In this document: positions 26,220-34,987 of the stretch, piece by piece
Layout: every line of letters starts with the position of its first letter
Position numbering within the stretch: the first letter of the stretch is position 1
Assembly (NCBI RefSeq): GCF_004134945.1
Contig: NZ_SBAP01000001.1
Coordinates: 83,401 to 147,400 of the forward strand
Reading direction: 5' to 3'
Length of the DNA stretch: 64,000 bases
Origin: Fusobacterium_C necrophorum_A
GTDB taxonomy: Bacteria > Fusobacteriota > Fusobacteriia > Fusobacteriales > Fusobacteriaceae
Made by a program: the position numbers and the translations under genes
The notes under the pieces: generated by a model
Seen by the model: only the letters and a program-made list of their open reading frames with translations
Databases searched by the model: none
Told to the model about the DNA's origin: nothing

Positions 26220-28180
26220 TCTAAAATAACCTCGATTTTATTGACATCTTCTAAAGACTTCCCGGCTGCCGGTTCCTGTTGGACTACCAATCCTGTTCCC
26301 TTGATATGTATATCATAATCCGTCGTTTGAAATAAATTCATGACTTCTTTTGGACTTAGACCTTTCAGATCCGGCATTTCTTCTCCCAATACCGGTCTAG
26401 GTTTTTCTTCCAAAGTTTCTTTCTTCGTGGAGATAATTTTAGACACTTCTTGAGAGGATACATTTTTAATTTTACTAATCCGTCGAATGATATTTCCAAC
26501 AACGGGAGCGGATGCTGTTCCTCCATATCTTCCAAAAACAGATTCCGCCTGCGGTTTTAAAATCATAACCAAAATCACATATTGAGGATCTTCTACAGGG
26601 AAAAATCCGACAAAAGAAGCTAAATATTGATGAGCCAAATAACGACCGTTACTACTTAACTGTGCCGTTCCTGTTTTCCCTCCAACACGATAGCCTTCTA
26701 CTTTCGCTTTCGAACCTGTTCCGCTGGCAACGGTTTCTTCCAACATTCCCACCAACATTTCCGAAATTTCCGGTTTGATCACTTGCCGAACTACTCTCGG
26801 AATATTCCTTCGCAAGACCACTCCGTCATCGTCCACAATCTTTTCGACCAAATAAGGTCGGAATAATTTTCCTCCATTGACAACTGCTGAAAATGCAGTT
26901 GCCATTTGAATCGGGGTCACAGTAATTCCTTGCCCAAACGCCATATTACTTTTTTTCAATTTATCCCATTTTTTATGTGGAGTGGTATAAGGTTTGATTT
27001 CATTTGGAAAATCCACTCCTGTTTTATCATACAAACCGAATTTTCGTAACGCTTTTTCAAATTGCTCCTCTGTAAAGCGATCACTGATCAACACCATTCC
27101 AACATTACTTGATTTCTTAATGACTTCTGTTGTTGTTAAAATCCCTGTTGTCGTTCGACTGCTTTCTCGAATGGTATGACGATATTTTACAATACTTCCG
27201 TTTCCAATATTAAAAGTACTGTTTTTTTGAATCAATCCTTCGTCTAATGCCGCCGCAACAATCAAAGGCTTAAAGATAGAACCCGGCTCATACTGGTTTT
27301 GAAAAACTTGATTTCTAAGATCTTTCGGATTTCGAGTATAGGCAGAAATTCCTAAAATCTTTCCATTTTGAGGATCCATGATAATTCCGTATGCTTCTTC
27401 CGCATTTAAAGCATCATACTGTGCTTTGATTTCATCATTCAAAATATAGTTAATTTCATTATCCAGTGTCAAATACACATTATTTCCATTCAAATTGGTA
27501 TACATCCACTCCATAGAAGTCGGAAGTACTTTCTTTTTATCTCGAGAATAGTATTTGCTTCTTCTTAGAACTTTTCCTGCCAAATATGGTTCGTAACGAC
27601 TTTCTATTCCGAACACTCCGGCCTTTTTCTCCTTAGAATCCTTTGTAAAGCGTACCATTCCAACTAAAGTCTCATAAATATCCTTTCGATAATATTCCCT
27701 CTCTATCTCTTTTTTAAAGAACAGATATTTTCTTTCTTCCGGAATTTTAGAAAGACATTCTTTAATTTTTTCTTTTGTGACATCATCTATTTTCTTTGCA
27801 ATTACTTTATATTTCTTGTTTGCCTGAAATTCTTTTTCCAAAGTTTCAAAAAAAGAGGCATCCAAGTCCAAAATTTTTTTCTCTGCGATGTCTTGTAAAT
27901 TCTTTAAAAACTGATCCTCATTGATATGAATTTTACTAGGATCAATGATGACGGTGTATTGCCTTTTATTAAATGCCAATTGCTTTCCGTTTTGATCTAA
28001 AATATTTCCTCTTTCTCCTATTTCTTCATCTTTTGCTTCAATTTGATTTAAAATACGAGAACGATACATGGCTTTTTTTGCCAATTGTATCTGACATAGA
28101 CGTAAGCCGATACACATAAATAAAATACAGACAAAATACATAATTCCTGTCAAACGACTGTGAAACCGATTCTTCTTCAT
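26216..28180 (-). CDS. Penicillin-binding transpeptidase with PASTA domain (FtsI/SpoVD type)
   Basis: 654 residues. An N-terminal membrane anchor (GIMYFVCILFMCIGLRL) precedes a pedestal/dimerisation domain and a transpeptidase with SxxK in GSIFKPLIVAA, SxN in KKSSNVGMVLI and KTG in GGKTGTAQLS. One PASTA domain follows (EMPDLKGLSPKEVMNLFQ ... EVILE). It cross-links septal or side-wall peptidoglycan; class B monofunctional PBP is certain, the exact FtsI versus PbpA role is not. Overlaps yihY by 4 bp. Confidence 0.94.
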   Translation of the reverse strand: MKKNRFHSRLTGIMYFVCILFMCIGLRLCQIQLAKKAMYRSRILNQIEAKDEEIGERGNILDQNGKQLAFNKRQYTVIIDPSKIHINEDQFLKNLQDIAEKKILDLDASFFETLEKEFQANKKYKVIAKKIDDVTKEKIKECLSKIPEERKYLFFKKEIEREYYRKDIYETLVGMVRFTKDSKEKKAGVFGIESRYEPYLAGKVLRRSKYYSRDKKKVLPTSMEWMYTNLNGNNVYLTLDNEINYILNDEIKAQYDALNAEEAYGIIMDPQNGKILGISAYTRNPKDLRNQVFQNQYEPGSIFKPLIVAAALDEGLIQKNSTFNIGNGSIVKYRHTIRESSRTTTGILTTTEVIKKSSNVGMVLISDRFTEEQFEKALRKFGLYDKTGVDFPNEIKPYTTPHKKWDKLKKSNMAFGQGITVTPIQMATAFSAVVNGGKLFRPYLVEKIVDDDGVVLRRNIPRVVRQVIKPEISEMLVGMLEETVASGTGSKAKVEGYRVGGKTGTAQLSSNGRYLAHQYLASFVGFFPVEDPQYVILVMILKPQAESVFGRYGGTASAPVVGNIIRRISKIKNVSSQEVSKIISTKKETLEEKPRPVLGEEMPDLKGLSPKEVMNLFQTTDYDIHIKGTGLVVQQEPAAGKSLEDVNKIEVILE

Positions 28181-29361
28181 TCTCTCTCTTCATATCCCCC
28201 TAATTCCGATAAACGAGTTTGCAAGTTTTTTTCGGAGACTACTTTATACTCTATATTTTCCAATTTTTTTCCATAAGAAGAAATCACAAAATATACCTCT
28301 TCCAACTTTGTTTTTTCCAAATTTTTTGCAAGAGAATATACTTTCTCCTGCTTCTCATTTTTTCCTTCCAAAATAAAATTCCCTTTTTTCAAAATTCTAA
28401 GAACTCCGTCAATGGCAATCACATTATGAAATTTTTCAATAAAATCTGCTCGAGTTACTAAATTTTCTTCCTTTTGATACCTTATCACCATTTCTGTCAG
28501 GATATGAACTGCCAAAGAAAATTTGGATTGAAAACTAATCTCATCAATATTTAAACTGTCATAATATAAATTCATATCTCTATTTTGTAATAAATAAGAG
28601 AGATGAGCTCCTAAAATAATAAGGAACCAAGCAATTCTAAGCCAAATCAAAAAAATGAATATAACGGAAAAACTTCCATAAATTTTATTGTAGGTATTGA
28701 TTAACACCTGCAAATAAATAAAAGCATATTGAAAAACAGAAAACATAATGGATGTGAAGAAACTGGCTATAAAAGCCGGTAACCATTTTACTTCCGTATT
28801 CGGCATAACCATAAAAAGAGCCATAAAAAACAACAAGACAGAACAATAAGGCAAAACTTTCGATAAAAAATCGTTTCGTATTAAAAGAGACGAAGCATTG
28901 GACACCAAGATTAAGGTAGGTAATAAAATAAAAAAAGTCAGATAATCACTAATCTTTCGAACAAAGCTTCGAGTTCCTTCGATATCCCAAATATCATTAA
29001 AAGCCTTTTCTACAATGGAAAACATCGAAATCAAAGACCAAATTAGAAATAGAAATCCCAATCCCGCTAATACTCCGCTTCTCGCATTGGTCAACAAATT
29101 ATCGGTAAAGGTTAGCAGCAATTCAATCGCTTCTCCTTTTAGGGGCGAATGACTGTCAATCTGCTTTAGTAAATATTCTCCCAAGCCCAGCCAAGTCCCA
29201 ATACTGAATAAAATTGCAAAAATGGGAATCATAGATAAAATAGTATAATAACAAAGAGAAGTTACCCATAAATTTGAATTTGCTTCTTTATATTTCCAAA
29301 GTGCATGTTTGATAGATGTCCCTACTCCGGAATAGATTTCATGAAAATCTTCTCTTTTCAT
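28177..29361 (-). CDS. YihY/UPF0761 (BrkB-like) inner membrane protein
   Basis: 394 residues. About six membrane segments fit the YihY family: NLWVTSLCYYTILSMIPIFA, LLTNARSGVLAGLGFLFLIW, then FNDIWDIEGTRSFVRKISDY and IYGSFSVIFIFLIWLRIAWF. The C-terminal cytoplasmic part (about 100 residues) has the mixed winged-helix-like character common in this family. Once called RNase BN, but that assignment has been withdrawn; function is unknown. Lies 2 nt after the small secreted protein. Confidence 0.92.
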   Translation of the reverse strand: MKREDFHEIYSGVGTSIKHALWKYKEANSNLWVTSLCYYTILSMIPIFAILFSIGTWLGLGEYLLKQIDSHSPLKGEAIELLLTFTDNLLTNARSGVLAGLGFLFLIWSLISMFSIVEKAFNDIWDIEGTRSFVRKISDYLTFFILLPTLILVSNASSLLIRNDFLSKVLPYCSVLLFFMALFMVMPNTEVKWLPAFIASFFTSIMFSVFQYAFIYLQVLINTYNKIYGSFSVIFIFLIWLRIAWFLIILGAHLSYLLQNRDMNLYYDSLNIDEISFQSKFSLAVHILTEMVIRYQKEENLVTRADFIEKFHNVIAIDGVLRILKKGNFILEGKNEKQEKVYSLAKNLEKTKLEEVYFVISSYGKKLENIEYKVVSEKNLQTRLSELGGYEERE

Positions 29362-29363
29362 AA

Positions 29364-29708
29364 TTACTGTCCTCTATAGTATTCTTGTAAATGACGTTTT
29401 GATAGCACGTAAATTCTGGAAAGAGATCTGGGAGCAATGATATAATCTTCCGGTCCCGCTTTCACCGTATTTCCGTCGGAATCTATAAAATGAATGGAGC
29501 TGTCCCCCGTTCCCAAAGCTTTTCTGATATTGGCATTCATAGGAACGGCTACAATATGTTCCATGGCTTCATAAGGAGAAGAGCCTGTATATCGATTTCC
29601 TTTTTCTAATTGTGGAATCATTTTTTGCATTGCGTACGTTTCCGGATAGATTTCCATGGCAAATCCGATACCGGAAACCAATAGAAAGAAAGCTGCTATT
29701 GTTTTCAT
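29364..29708 (-). CDS. Small exported hypothetical protein
   Basis: About 114 residues. A signal peptide (KTIAAFFLLVSGIGFA) is followed by a hydrophilic domain with HFIDSDGNTVKAGPEDYIIA and a basic C-terminus. No family was recognised. Two adjacent ATGs exist; the second, 7 nt from GGAGG, is chosen. It is first in the housekeeping operon, with its own promoter facing away from aroB. Confidence 0.8.
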   Translation of the reverse strand: MKTIAAFFLLVSGIGFAMEIYPETYAMQKMIPQLEKGNRYTGSSPYEAMEHIVAVPMNANIRKALGTGDSSIHFIDSDGNTVKAGPEDYIIAPRSLSRIYVLSKRHLQEYYRGQ

Positions 29709-29736
29709 CATATATCCTCCAAAATATTTTATTTTT

Positions 29737-29785
29737 ATTATAACATTTATTTCGTATTGAATTCAAGCCTGTTTTTCGTTATAAT
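29737..29785. promoter_or_regulatory. Overlapping divergent promoters sharing TTGAATTCAA
   Basis: Plus strand: TTGAAT (29757-29762), 17 nt, TATAAT (29780-29785) for the aroB fusion gene. Minus strand: TTGAAT (29761-29766), 18 nt, TATAAT (29737-29742) for the housekeeping operon. The two -35 boxes overlap in a 10-bp palindrome, so only one polymerase can engage at a time. Confidence 0.75.
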
Positions 29786-29807
29786 AAGTAATATAAGGAG
29801 GCAAAGC

Positions 29808-31787
29808 ATGAAAGAAATTTTAATTCACACAAAAACGGATGACTATCCCATTTTGATCGGTTCTCATTTTTTACACAAGGTACATTCTTTTACCAAAAAA
29901 TATGATAAACTTCTGTTTTTGAGTAATGACACTCTTTTTTCTTATTATGGAGATTGGTATCAGCAGAACATTGCCTCTGAAAAAACGGAATATTTTTTAC
30001 TTCCGGACGGAGAAGAATATAAAACCTTAGACTCCGTTCAAAAAATTTACGATTTTATGATAGAAAAACATTTTTCCAGAAAGTCTTGTATTCTATGTTT
30101 TGGTGGTGGAGTTATCTGTGACATAGGTGGATTTGTTGCGGCAAGTTTTATGCGAGGAATTGATTTTATCCAACTTCCCACTTCCTTGCTTGCACAAGTG
30201 GATGCGAGTATCGGAGGAAAAGTAGCTGTCAATCATTCTACCGGAAAAAATTTAATCGGTTTCTTTTACAATCCGAAAGCGGTTCTGATTGATGTCAGTT
30301 TCCTTGATACTTTAGAGGAAACACAATTTCAGTCCGGAATGGCTGAAGTTATCAAACATTCCATTTTATCTTGTGATGAGAAATATTCCGATTTCTTATA
30401 TCGAAATTATGAAGCAATTCAGGAGAAAGAAGAAGATACTCTCATCTCCCTTGTGGAACAATCTTGCCGAATCAAACAATACTATGTAGAAAAAGATATG
30501 AAAGAACAAGGAATTCGTGCTTTCTTAAACTTCGGGCATACCTATGCTCATGCTTTAGAGAGTTTATTTCAATATAAAAATATTTCTCATGGAGAAGCGG
30601 TGGCAAAAGGCTGTCTTTTAGATTTATACGTTTCCTATCGTCAAGGTTTTTTGACAAAGGAATACTTTGAAAAAATAAAGCGTATCTTTCACCTGTATTC
30701 TATTGACGGCACTCCGATTCTATTTCCTTTCAAAGCTTTATGGGAAGCCATGAAACAGGATAAAAAAAATGCTTTTTCAAAAATTAATACCATTTATTTA
30801 AAAAAGCGGGAAGAAGAAAAAATTTTTACAGTACAGGAAATACACAAACAATTCACGGAAGACTATTTAACACAACAGCCTCATAATGAAGTGAAAGCAG
30901 TGATTGACATCGGAACCAATTCCTGTCGTCTTTATATTGCGGAACGGCAAGCGGATACTCATCAAATTATGAGACATTTACATCAGGAAGTACAAATTGT
31001 GCAGTTGGGAGAAGGAGTCAATCAGACAAAAAGATTGCAAAAACATGCTATGGATAGAACCATAAACTGTCTAAAAAATTATGCAAATACGATACGAGAC
31101 TATGCTTGCTCTTCTCTCTATTGTTTTGCTACTTCCGCTACAAGAGATGCTGAAAATCGAGATTTTTTTATTCAAAAAGTTTTTCAAGAAACAGGGATTC
31201 AAATTCATTGCATTTCCGGAGAAACAGAGGCGGAATATAATTTTCGCGGGGTAAGTCTCGCCGTCCCGGAACAAATTTTAATTATAGACATTGGAGGAGG
31301 TTCTACCGAGTTTACTCTGGGGAAAAATACTTCTATTTTCTTTTCCAAAAGTATCAACATAGGTGCTGTTCGTGCCACGGAACTCTTTTTTCCAAATCAA
31401 AACTATTCTTCAGAAGCTATTACTCAATGTAAAAAATGGATTTTGGAACAATTGGATTCCTTGTATCCTCTTAGAAAAGAAAACTTCAAAGTCATTGGAG
31501 TTGCGGGAACAGCTACCACACAAATATCCGTGGCAAAAGAAATGAAACAATATCGAAGAGAACTCGTTCATCTCTCGACACTTTCTATAGAACAACTGGA
31601 AAAAAATTTAATGTTATTTCTTTCCAAATCTTTGGAAGAAAGGCAAAAAATTATCGGTTTGGAAGCAAAAAGAGCGAATGTTATTATTGCCGGTACTATC
31701 ATTTTACAAACGATTCTTCTCTATTTACAACAAGATAGTATGACAATTTCAGAATATGATAATTTAATGGGAGCTATGATACTATGA
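29808..31787 (+). CDS. aroB: Fusion of 3-dehydroquinate synthase with a Ppx/GppA phosphatase
   Basis: 659 residues. Residues 1-345 are AroB: NAD-binding GGGVICDIGGFVAASFMRGI (about 98), QVDASIGGKVAVNHSTGKN, and zinc ligands in MAEVIKH, FGHTYAHALE and SHGEAVA. Residues 360-659 are an actin-fold Ppx/GppA phosphatase: VIDIGTNSCRLYI, ATSATRDAENRDFF and IIDIGGGSTEFTL. The frame is continuous with no hidden start between. AroB makes 3-dehydroquinate for aromatic synthesis; Ppx/GppA cleaves polyphosphate or pppGpp. Start: ATG 29808 with AAGGAGG; an ORF start 17 codons earlier overlaps the -35. Overlaps the next gene by ATGA. Confidence 0.92.
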   Translation: MKEILIHTKTDDYPILIGSHFLHKVHSFTKKYDKLLFLSNDTLFSYYGDWYQQNIASEKTEYFLLPDGEEYKTLDSVQKIYDFMIEKHFSRKSCILCFGGGVICDIGGFVAASFMRGIDFIQLPTSLLAQVDASIGGKVAVNHSTGKNLIGFFYNPKAVLIDVSFLDTLEETQFQSGMAEVIKHSILSCDEKYSDFLYRNYEAIQEKEEDTLISLVEQSCRIKQYYVEKDMKEQGIRAFLNFGHTYAHALESLFQYKNISHGEAVAKGCLLDLYVSYRQGFLTKEYFEKIKRIFHLYSIDGTPILFPFKALWEAMKQDKKNAFSKINTIYLKKREEEKIFTVQEIHKQFTEDYLTQQPHNEVKAVIDIGTNSCRLYIAERQADTHQIMRHLHQEVQIVQLGEGVNQTKRLQKHAMDRTINCLKNYANTIRDYACSSLYCFATSATRDAENRDFFIQKVFQETGIQIHCISGETEAEYNFRGVSLAVPEQILIIDIGGGSTEFTLGKNTSIFFSKSINIGAVRATELFFPNQNYSSEAITQCKKWILEQLDSLYPLRKENFKVIGVAGTATTQISVAKEMKQYRRELVHLSTLSIEQLEKNLMLFLSKSLEERQKIIGLEAKRANVIIAGTIILQTILLYLQQDSMTISEYDNLMGAMIL

Positions 31788-32215
31788 AAAAAGATTTGGC
31801 AGCACTATTACAAAATAATCCGGAATTTGATTTATCCATTTATAAGATTTTAAATGATAAACAATTGGAAAGCCTGGAAAACAATATTGTGCTTTTTCTT
31901 CACGGAAAAACCTTAGATATGGGAACAAAAGATTTGTCCATTCTATTGCTAAAAGAATTACTGTGCACTTTATCTCAACAGGAGTTGCTTCCTAAAACTA
32001 TTATTTTGTCTCAAAAAACTGTTTTATGTAACCAAAGGGAATCTGAATTTTTACACTTTTTCAGATTATTGGAACAAAAAAATATTGAAATTTTGACTTG
32101 CAAAACTTCAGCAGAATATTATAAAATAAATAATAATATTCCCATTGGACGTTTTGCCGGAATGGAAGAAATTATCGAGAAGCTTTTCCATGCTTCCAAG
32201 ATTATTCAATGGTAG
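31784..32215 (+). CDS. DsrE-like protein resembling the C-terminal domain of YedF
   Basis: 143 residues. IVLFLHGKTLDMGTKDLSIL, LLPKTIILSQKTVLC and IPIGRFAGMEEIIEKLFHAS follow the DsrE-like half of YedF, a protein linked to sulfur/selenium metabolism. The N-terminal TusA/SirA domain of YedF is absent, and only one Cys is kept in LTCKTSAEYY where YedF has CGTC. It may have lost persulfide chemistry. Coupled to the aroB fusion by a 4-bp overlap; hutG starts 18 nt downstream. Confidence 0.7.
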   Translation: MKKDLAALLQNNPEFDLSIYKILNDKQLESLENNIVLFLHGKTLDMGTKDLSILLLKELLCTLSQQELLPKTIILSQKTVLCNQRESEFLHFFRLLEQKNIEILTCKTSAEYYKINNNIPIGRFAGMEEIIEKLFHASKIIQW

Positions 32216-32233
32216 AAAAGGAGAGATAACAGC

Positions 32234-33190
32234 ATGTATTGGACAGGTCGTTGTGATGGCGAAGAAACGGATGTTCTCCGTATCCATCAGGTTGTAAAAA
32301 AAATGACATTGGAAGAATTGATGCAACAAGATGTGGAAGAAAAGAAAATATGTTTTGTCAGTTTTAATTCGGAAGAAGGAATTCGAAGAAATTTCGGTCG
32401 TTTAGGAGCCGCAGAAGGCTGGATTCATCTGAAAAAAGCCTTTGCAAATTTTCCCGTATTTGATTCCGACATTCATTTTTATGATTTAAAAACTCCTATT
32501 GATGTGATCAATGGAGATTTGGAAGCTGCACAATATGAATTATCCATGACAGTCTCCATGTTAAAAAAGAAAAACTTTCTTGTAGTTTGTCTGGGGGGCG
32601 GACATGATATTGCCTACGGAACTTACAATGGAATTTTAAAATATGCTCAGAGTAGGGAAATGGATCCCAAAATTGGAATTATCAGTTTCGATGCCCATTT
32701 TGATATGCGTTCCTATGAAAAAGGAGCAAGCTCCGGAACCATGTTCCTACAAATTGCCGATGATTGCGAACGAGAAGGTAGAATTTTTGACTATAATGTC
32801 ATAGGAATTCAAAAATTCTCCAATACCAAAAGACTTTTCGATACGGCAAAACATTTTGGAGTAAACTATTATTTGGCAGAGGATATAAAAAAATTAAATG
32901 AATTTAATATCGACCCCATTATCAAGAGAAATGATTACATTCATTTAACTCTTTGTACCGATGTTTTTCATATTACCTGCGCTCCGGGAGTAAGTGCCCC
33001 TCAATCTTTCGGGATCATGCCGGACGAAGCGATGAGATTGCTGAATATTATCAGTAGTCATACCAAAGACTTAACTATTGACGTTGCGGAAATCAGTCCA
33101 AAATTCGATTTTGATGACAGAACTTCTCGATTGATGGCAAATTTAATTTACCAAACGATTTTAAATCACTTTGAAGTTACTTTTCAATAA
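32234..33190 (+). CDS. hutG: Formimidoylglutamase (arginase/ureohydrolase family)
   Basis: 318 residues with ureohydrolase metal motifs: GGGHDIAYG, SFDAHFDMR and TDVFHITCAPGVSAPQ. The full-length pattern (LGAAEGWIHLKKAFANFP early; EISPKFDFDDRTSRLMANL late) fits HutG, which splits formimidoylglutamate to glutamate and formamide at the end of histidine degradation. No hutH, hutU or hutI is in the window. Glutamate produced here could feed the hydroxyglutarate pathway. Ribosome site AAGGAG. Confidence 0.88.
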   Translation: MYWTGRCDGEETDVLRIHQVVKKMTLEELMQQDVEEKKICFVSFNSEEGIRRNFGRLGAAEGWIHLKKAFANFPVFDSDIHFYDLKTPIDVINGDLEAAQYELSMTVSMLKKKNFLVVCLGGGHDIAYGTYNGILKYAQSREMDPKIGIISFDAHFDMRSYEKGASSGTMFLQIADDCEREGRIFDYNVIGIQKFSNTKRLFDTAKHFGVNYYLAEDIKKLNEFNIDPIIKRNDYIHLTLCTDVFHITCAPGVSAPQSFGIMPDEAMRLLNIISSHTKDLTIDVAEISPKFDFDDRTSRLMANLIYQTILNHFEVTFQ

Positions 33191-33192
33191 AA

Positions 33193-33248
33193 AAATGCAG
33201 CAGCACTTCACTATCTTGTGAAAAAGATAGCGAGGTGCATTTTTTTTA
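33193..33248 (+). terminator. Terminator after hutG
   Basis: GCACTTCACTATCTT pairs with AAGATAGCGAGGTGC (two G-U pairs) around a short loop, followed by a T8 run. It closes the aroB-hutG transcript. Confidence 0.85.
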
Positions 33249-33254
33249 ATTTTA

Positions 33255-33263
33255 TGATATAAT
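33255..33263 (+). promoter_or_regulatory. Extended -10 promoter of bioF-bioG-bioC
   Basis: TGA-TATAAT lies right behind the hutG terminator, 29 nt before the bioF start. The -35 position is poor. No BirA-type operator palindrome was seen around it. Confidence 0.6.
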
Positions 33264-33291
33264 AAGCTGGTAAAAAAAGGAGAGTATGACT

Positions 33292-34413
33292 ATGAAATTG
33301 ACAGAAATGCAAGAGGAATTAAATCATTTTGAACAAGAGAACAGGTTACGAAAAGTAGAAACAAAACCCGGTAATATGACCAACTTCTCTTCCAATGATT
33401 ATCTGGGCTTAGCGGGGCAACTTCCCTTACGAAAGAAGTTTTATGAAGAATATCCTTATTTGGCCTTATCTTCTTCTTCTTCTCGTTTGATTGACGGTTC
33501 CTATGCAATTGTTATGGAATTGGAGAGAAAAATAGAAGAAATCTATGCAAAGCCCGCTCTTTGTTTTAATTCCGGTTTTGATGCAAACTCCTCTGTCATT
33601 GAGACTATTTTTTCTAAAAAAAGCTTAATTTTAACAGATCGCTTAAATCATGCGAGCATCTATGACGGAATTCTTGCTTCCGAGTCCAAATTTTTACGTT
33701 ATTCTCATTTAAATATGAAGGCTCTGGAAAACTTATTGCAAAAATACAAAAATCAATACGAAGATATTCTCATTGTTTCAGAATCCGTTTACAGCATGGA
33801 CGGAGATTGTGCAGATTTAGAAACACTGGTTACCCTGAAAAAACAATACGGAGTGCAACTTATGATTGATGAAGCTCACTCTTATGCGGTATATGGCTAT
33901 GGAATCGCCTACGAAAAACATCTGCTTTCCGATATTGATTATCTGATTCTTCCTTTGGGAAAGGGAGGAGCCTCTATGGGAGCTTTTGTACTTTGTGATG
34001 AAATCGCCAAACAATATTTAATCAATCGAAGTCGAAAATTTATTTACTCTACCGCTCTGCCCCCGGTAAATCATGCTTGGAATTATTTTATCTTAGCTCA
34101 TATGGCGGACTTTGAAAAAGAACGGCAAGAACTGTTTCGAAAAGAAAAATTATTATATCAATTCCTGAAAGAAGAAAACATTTCCACAACATCGACTACT
34201 CATATTGTGAGCATTGTCATCGGGGAAAATGAAAAAGCCAACCGCTTGTCCAAAGCCTTATTACAAAAAGGATTTTTAATTCAGGCAATCAAGGAACCGA
34301 CCGTTCCTAAAAATACGGCAAGATTACGTCTGAGTCTCACTTCTTCCATTCCGGAAGAAGAAATAAAACGTTTTGTAAAGGAGCTTCGCTATGAAATGGA
34401 TTTTCTTTTTTAA
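33292..34413 (+). CDS. bioF: 8-amino-7-oxononanoate synthase
   Basis: 373 residues. PLP enzyme joining pimeloyl-ACP and L-alanine, the first step of biotin ring assembly. Visible: NDYLGLAGQ near the N-terminus, SSSSRLIDGSYAIVMELERK, VSESVYSMDGDCADLETLV, the DEAHSYAVYGYG block and the PLP Lys in PLGKGGASMGAF. The ATG at 33292 (9 nt after AAGGAG) is preferred to one two codons earlier. It overlaps bioG by 23 bp. Confidence 0.94.
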   Translation: MKLTEMQEELNHFEQENRLRKVETKPGNMTNFSSNDYLGLAGQLPLRKKFYEEYPYLALSSSSSRLIDGSYAIVMELERKIEEIYAKPALCFNSGFDANSSVIETIFSKKSLILTDRLNHASIYDGILASESKFLRYSHLNMKALENLLQKYKNQYEDILIVSESVYSMDGDCADLETLVTLKKQYGVQLMIDEAHSYAVYGYGIAYEKHLLSDIDYLILPLGKGGASMGAFVLCDEIAKQYLINRSRKFIYSTALPPVNHAWNYFILAHMADFEKERQELFRKEKLLYQFLKEENISTTSTTHIVSIVIGENEKANRLSKALLQKGFLIQAIKEPTVPKNTARLRLSLTSSIPEEEIKRFVKELRYEMDFLF

Positions 34414-34987
34414 CGGTTGGGGAATGACGGAAGAGGCATTTCCTCATCTCTCTTTAGATCAAGTGGAAATTATCAATTATCCTTATGACAGGATAGAAAC
34501 TTTATTAAAAAAACATGAAAATGATACTTTGTATGCTGTTGCCTGGTCGTTTGGAGCCTATTACTTTTCTAAACTTCCAACAGAAATTCAAAACCGTTTT
34601 CGCAAAAAAATTGTATTGAACGGACTTCCTGAAAGCTTGGGTCCCTATGGAATTTTACCAAAAATGTGTAAATTCACGCTGGATACACTAAGTCCGGAAA
34701 GTCTGCTTGCTTTTTATAAAAATATGGATTTTCATGGAAGCATTTCAAAAAATTTCACAGATATTCGGGAAGAATTGGAATTTTTTTATAAAAACTATCA
34801 AGTTCCTGCAAATCCTTTTGACTTTGCTTGGATTGGAGAAGAAGATCGAATTTTCTCCGCCAAAAAATTGATTCGATATTATGAAAAAGAAAAAGTCCCT
34901 TATCGTATCTTTCCGGGTGGGCATTATCCTTTTCATTATTTTCAAAATTTTTTAGAATTATTAGGAGATAGTACAGATGACCTTTGA
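34391..34987 (+). CDS. bioG: Pimeloyl-[ACP] methyl ester esterase BioG
   Basis: 198 residues, alpha/beta hydrolase of the BioG (DUF452) type. The start KWIFFFNGWGMTEEAF, nucleophile in AVAWSFGAYY, acid near WIGEEDRIF and His in FPGGHYPFHYF fit. It removes the methyl group from pimeloyl-ACP methyl ester, ending the BioC-protected pimelate chain synthesis in place of BioH. Placed between bioF and bioC with overlaps on both sides, so translation is coupled. Confidence 0.92.
   Translation: MKWIFFFNGWGMTEEAFPHLSLDQVEIINYPYDRIETLLKKHENDTLYAVAWSFGAYYFSKLPTEIQNRFRKKIVLNGLPESLGPYGILPKMCKFTLDTLSPESLLAFYKNMDFHGSISKNFTDIREELEFFYKNYQVPANPFDFAWIGEEDRIFSAKKLIRYYEKEKVPYRIFPGGHYPFHYFQNFLELLGDSTDDL

Noticed and set aside
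29757..29807. N-terminal extension of the aroB fusion (17 extra codons)
   Set aside because: It would start inside the -35 box, has no ribosome site, and a strong AAGGAGG precedes the ATG at 29808.
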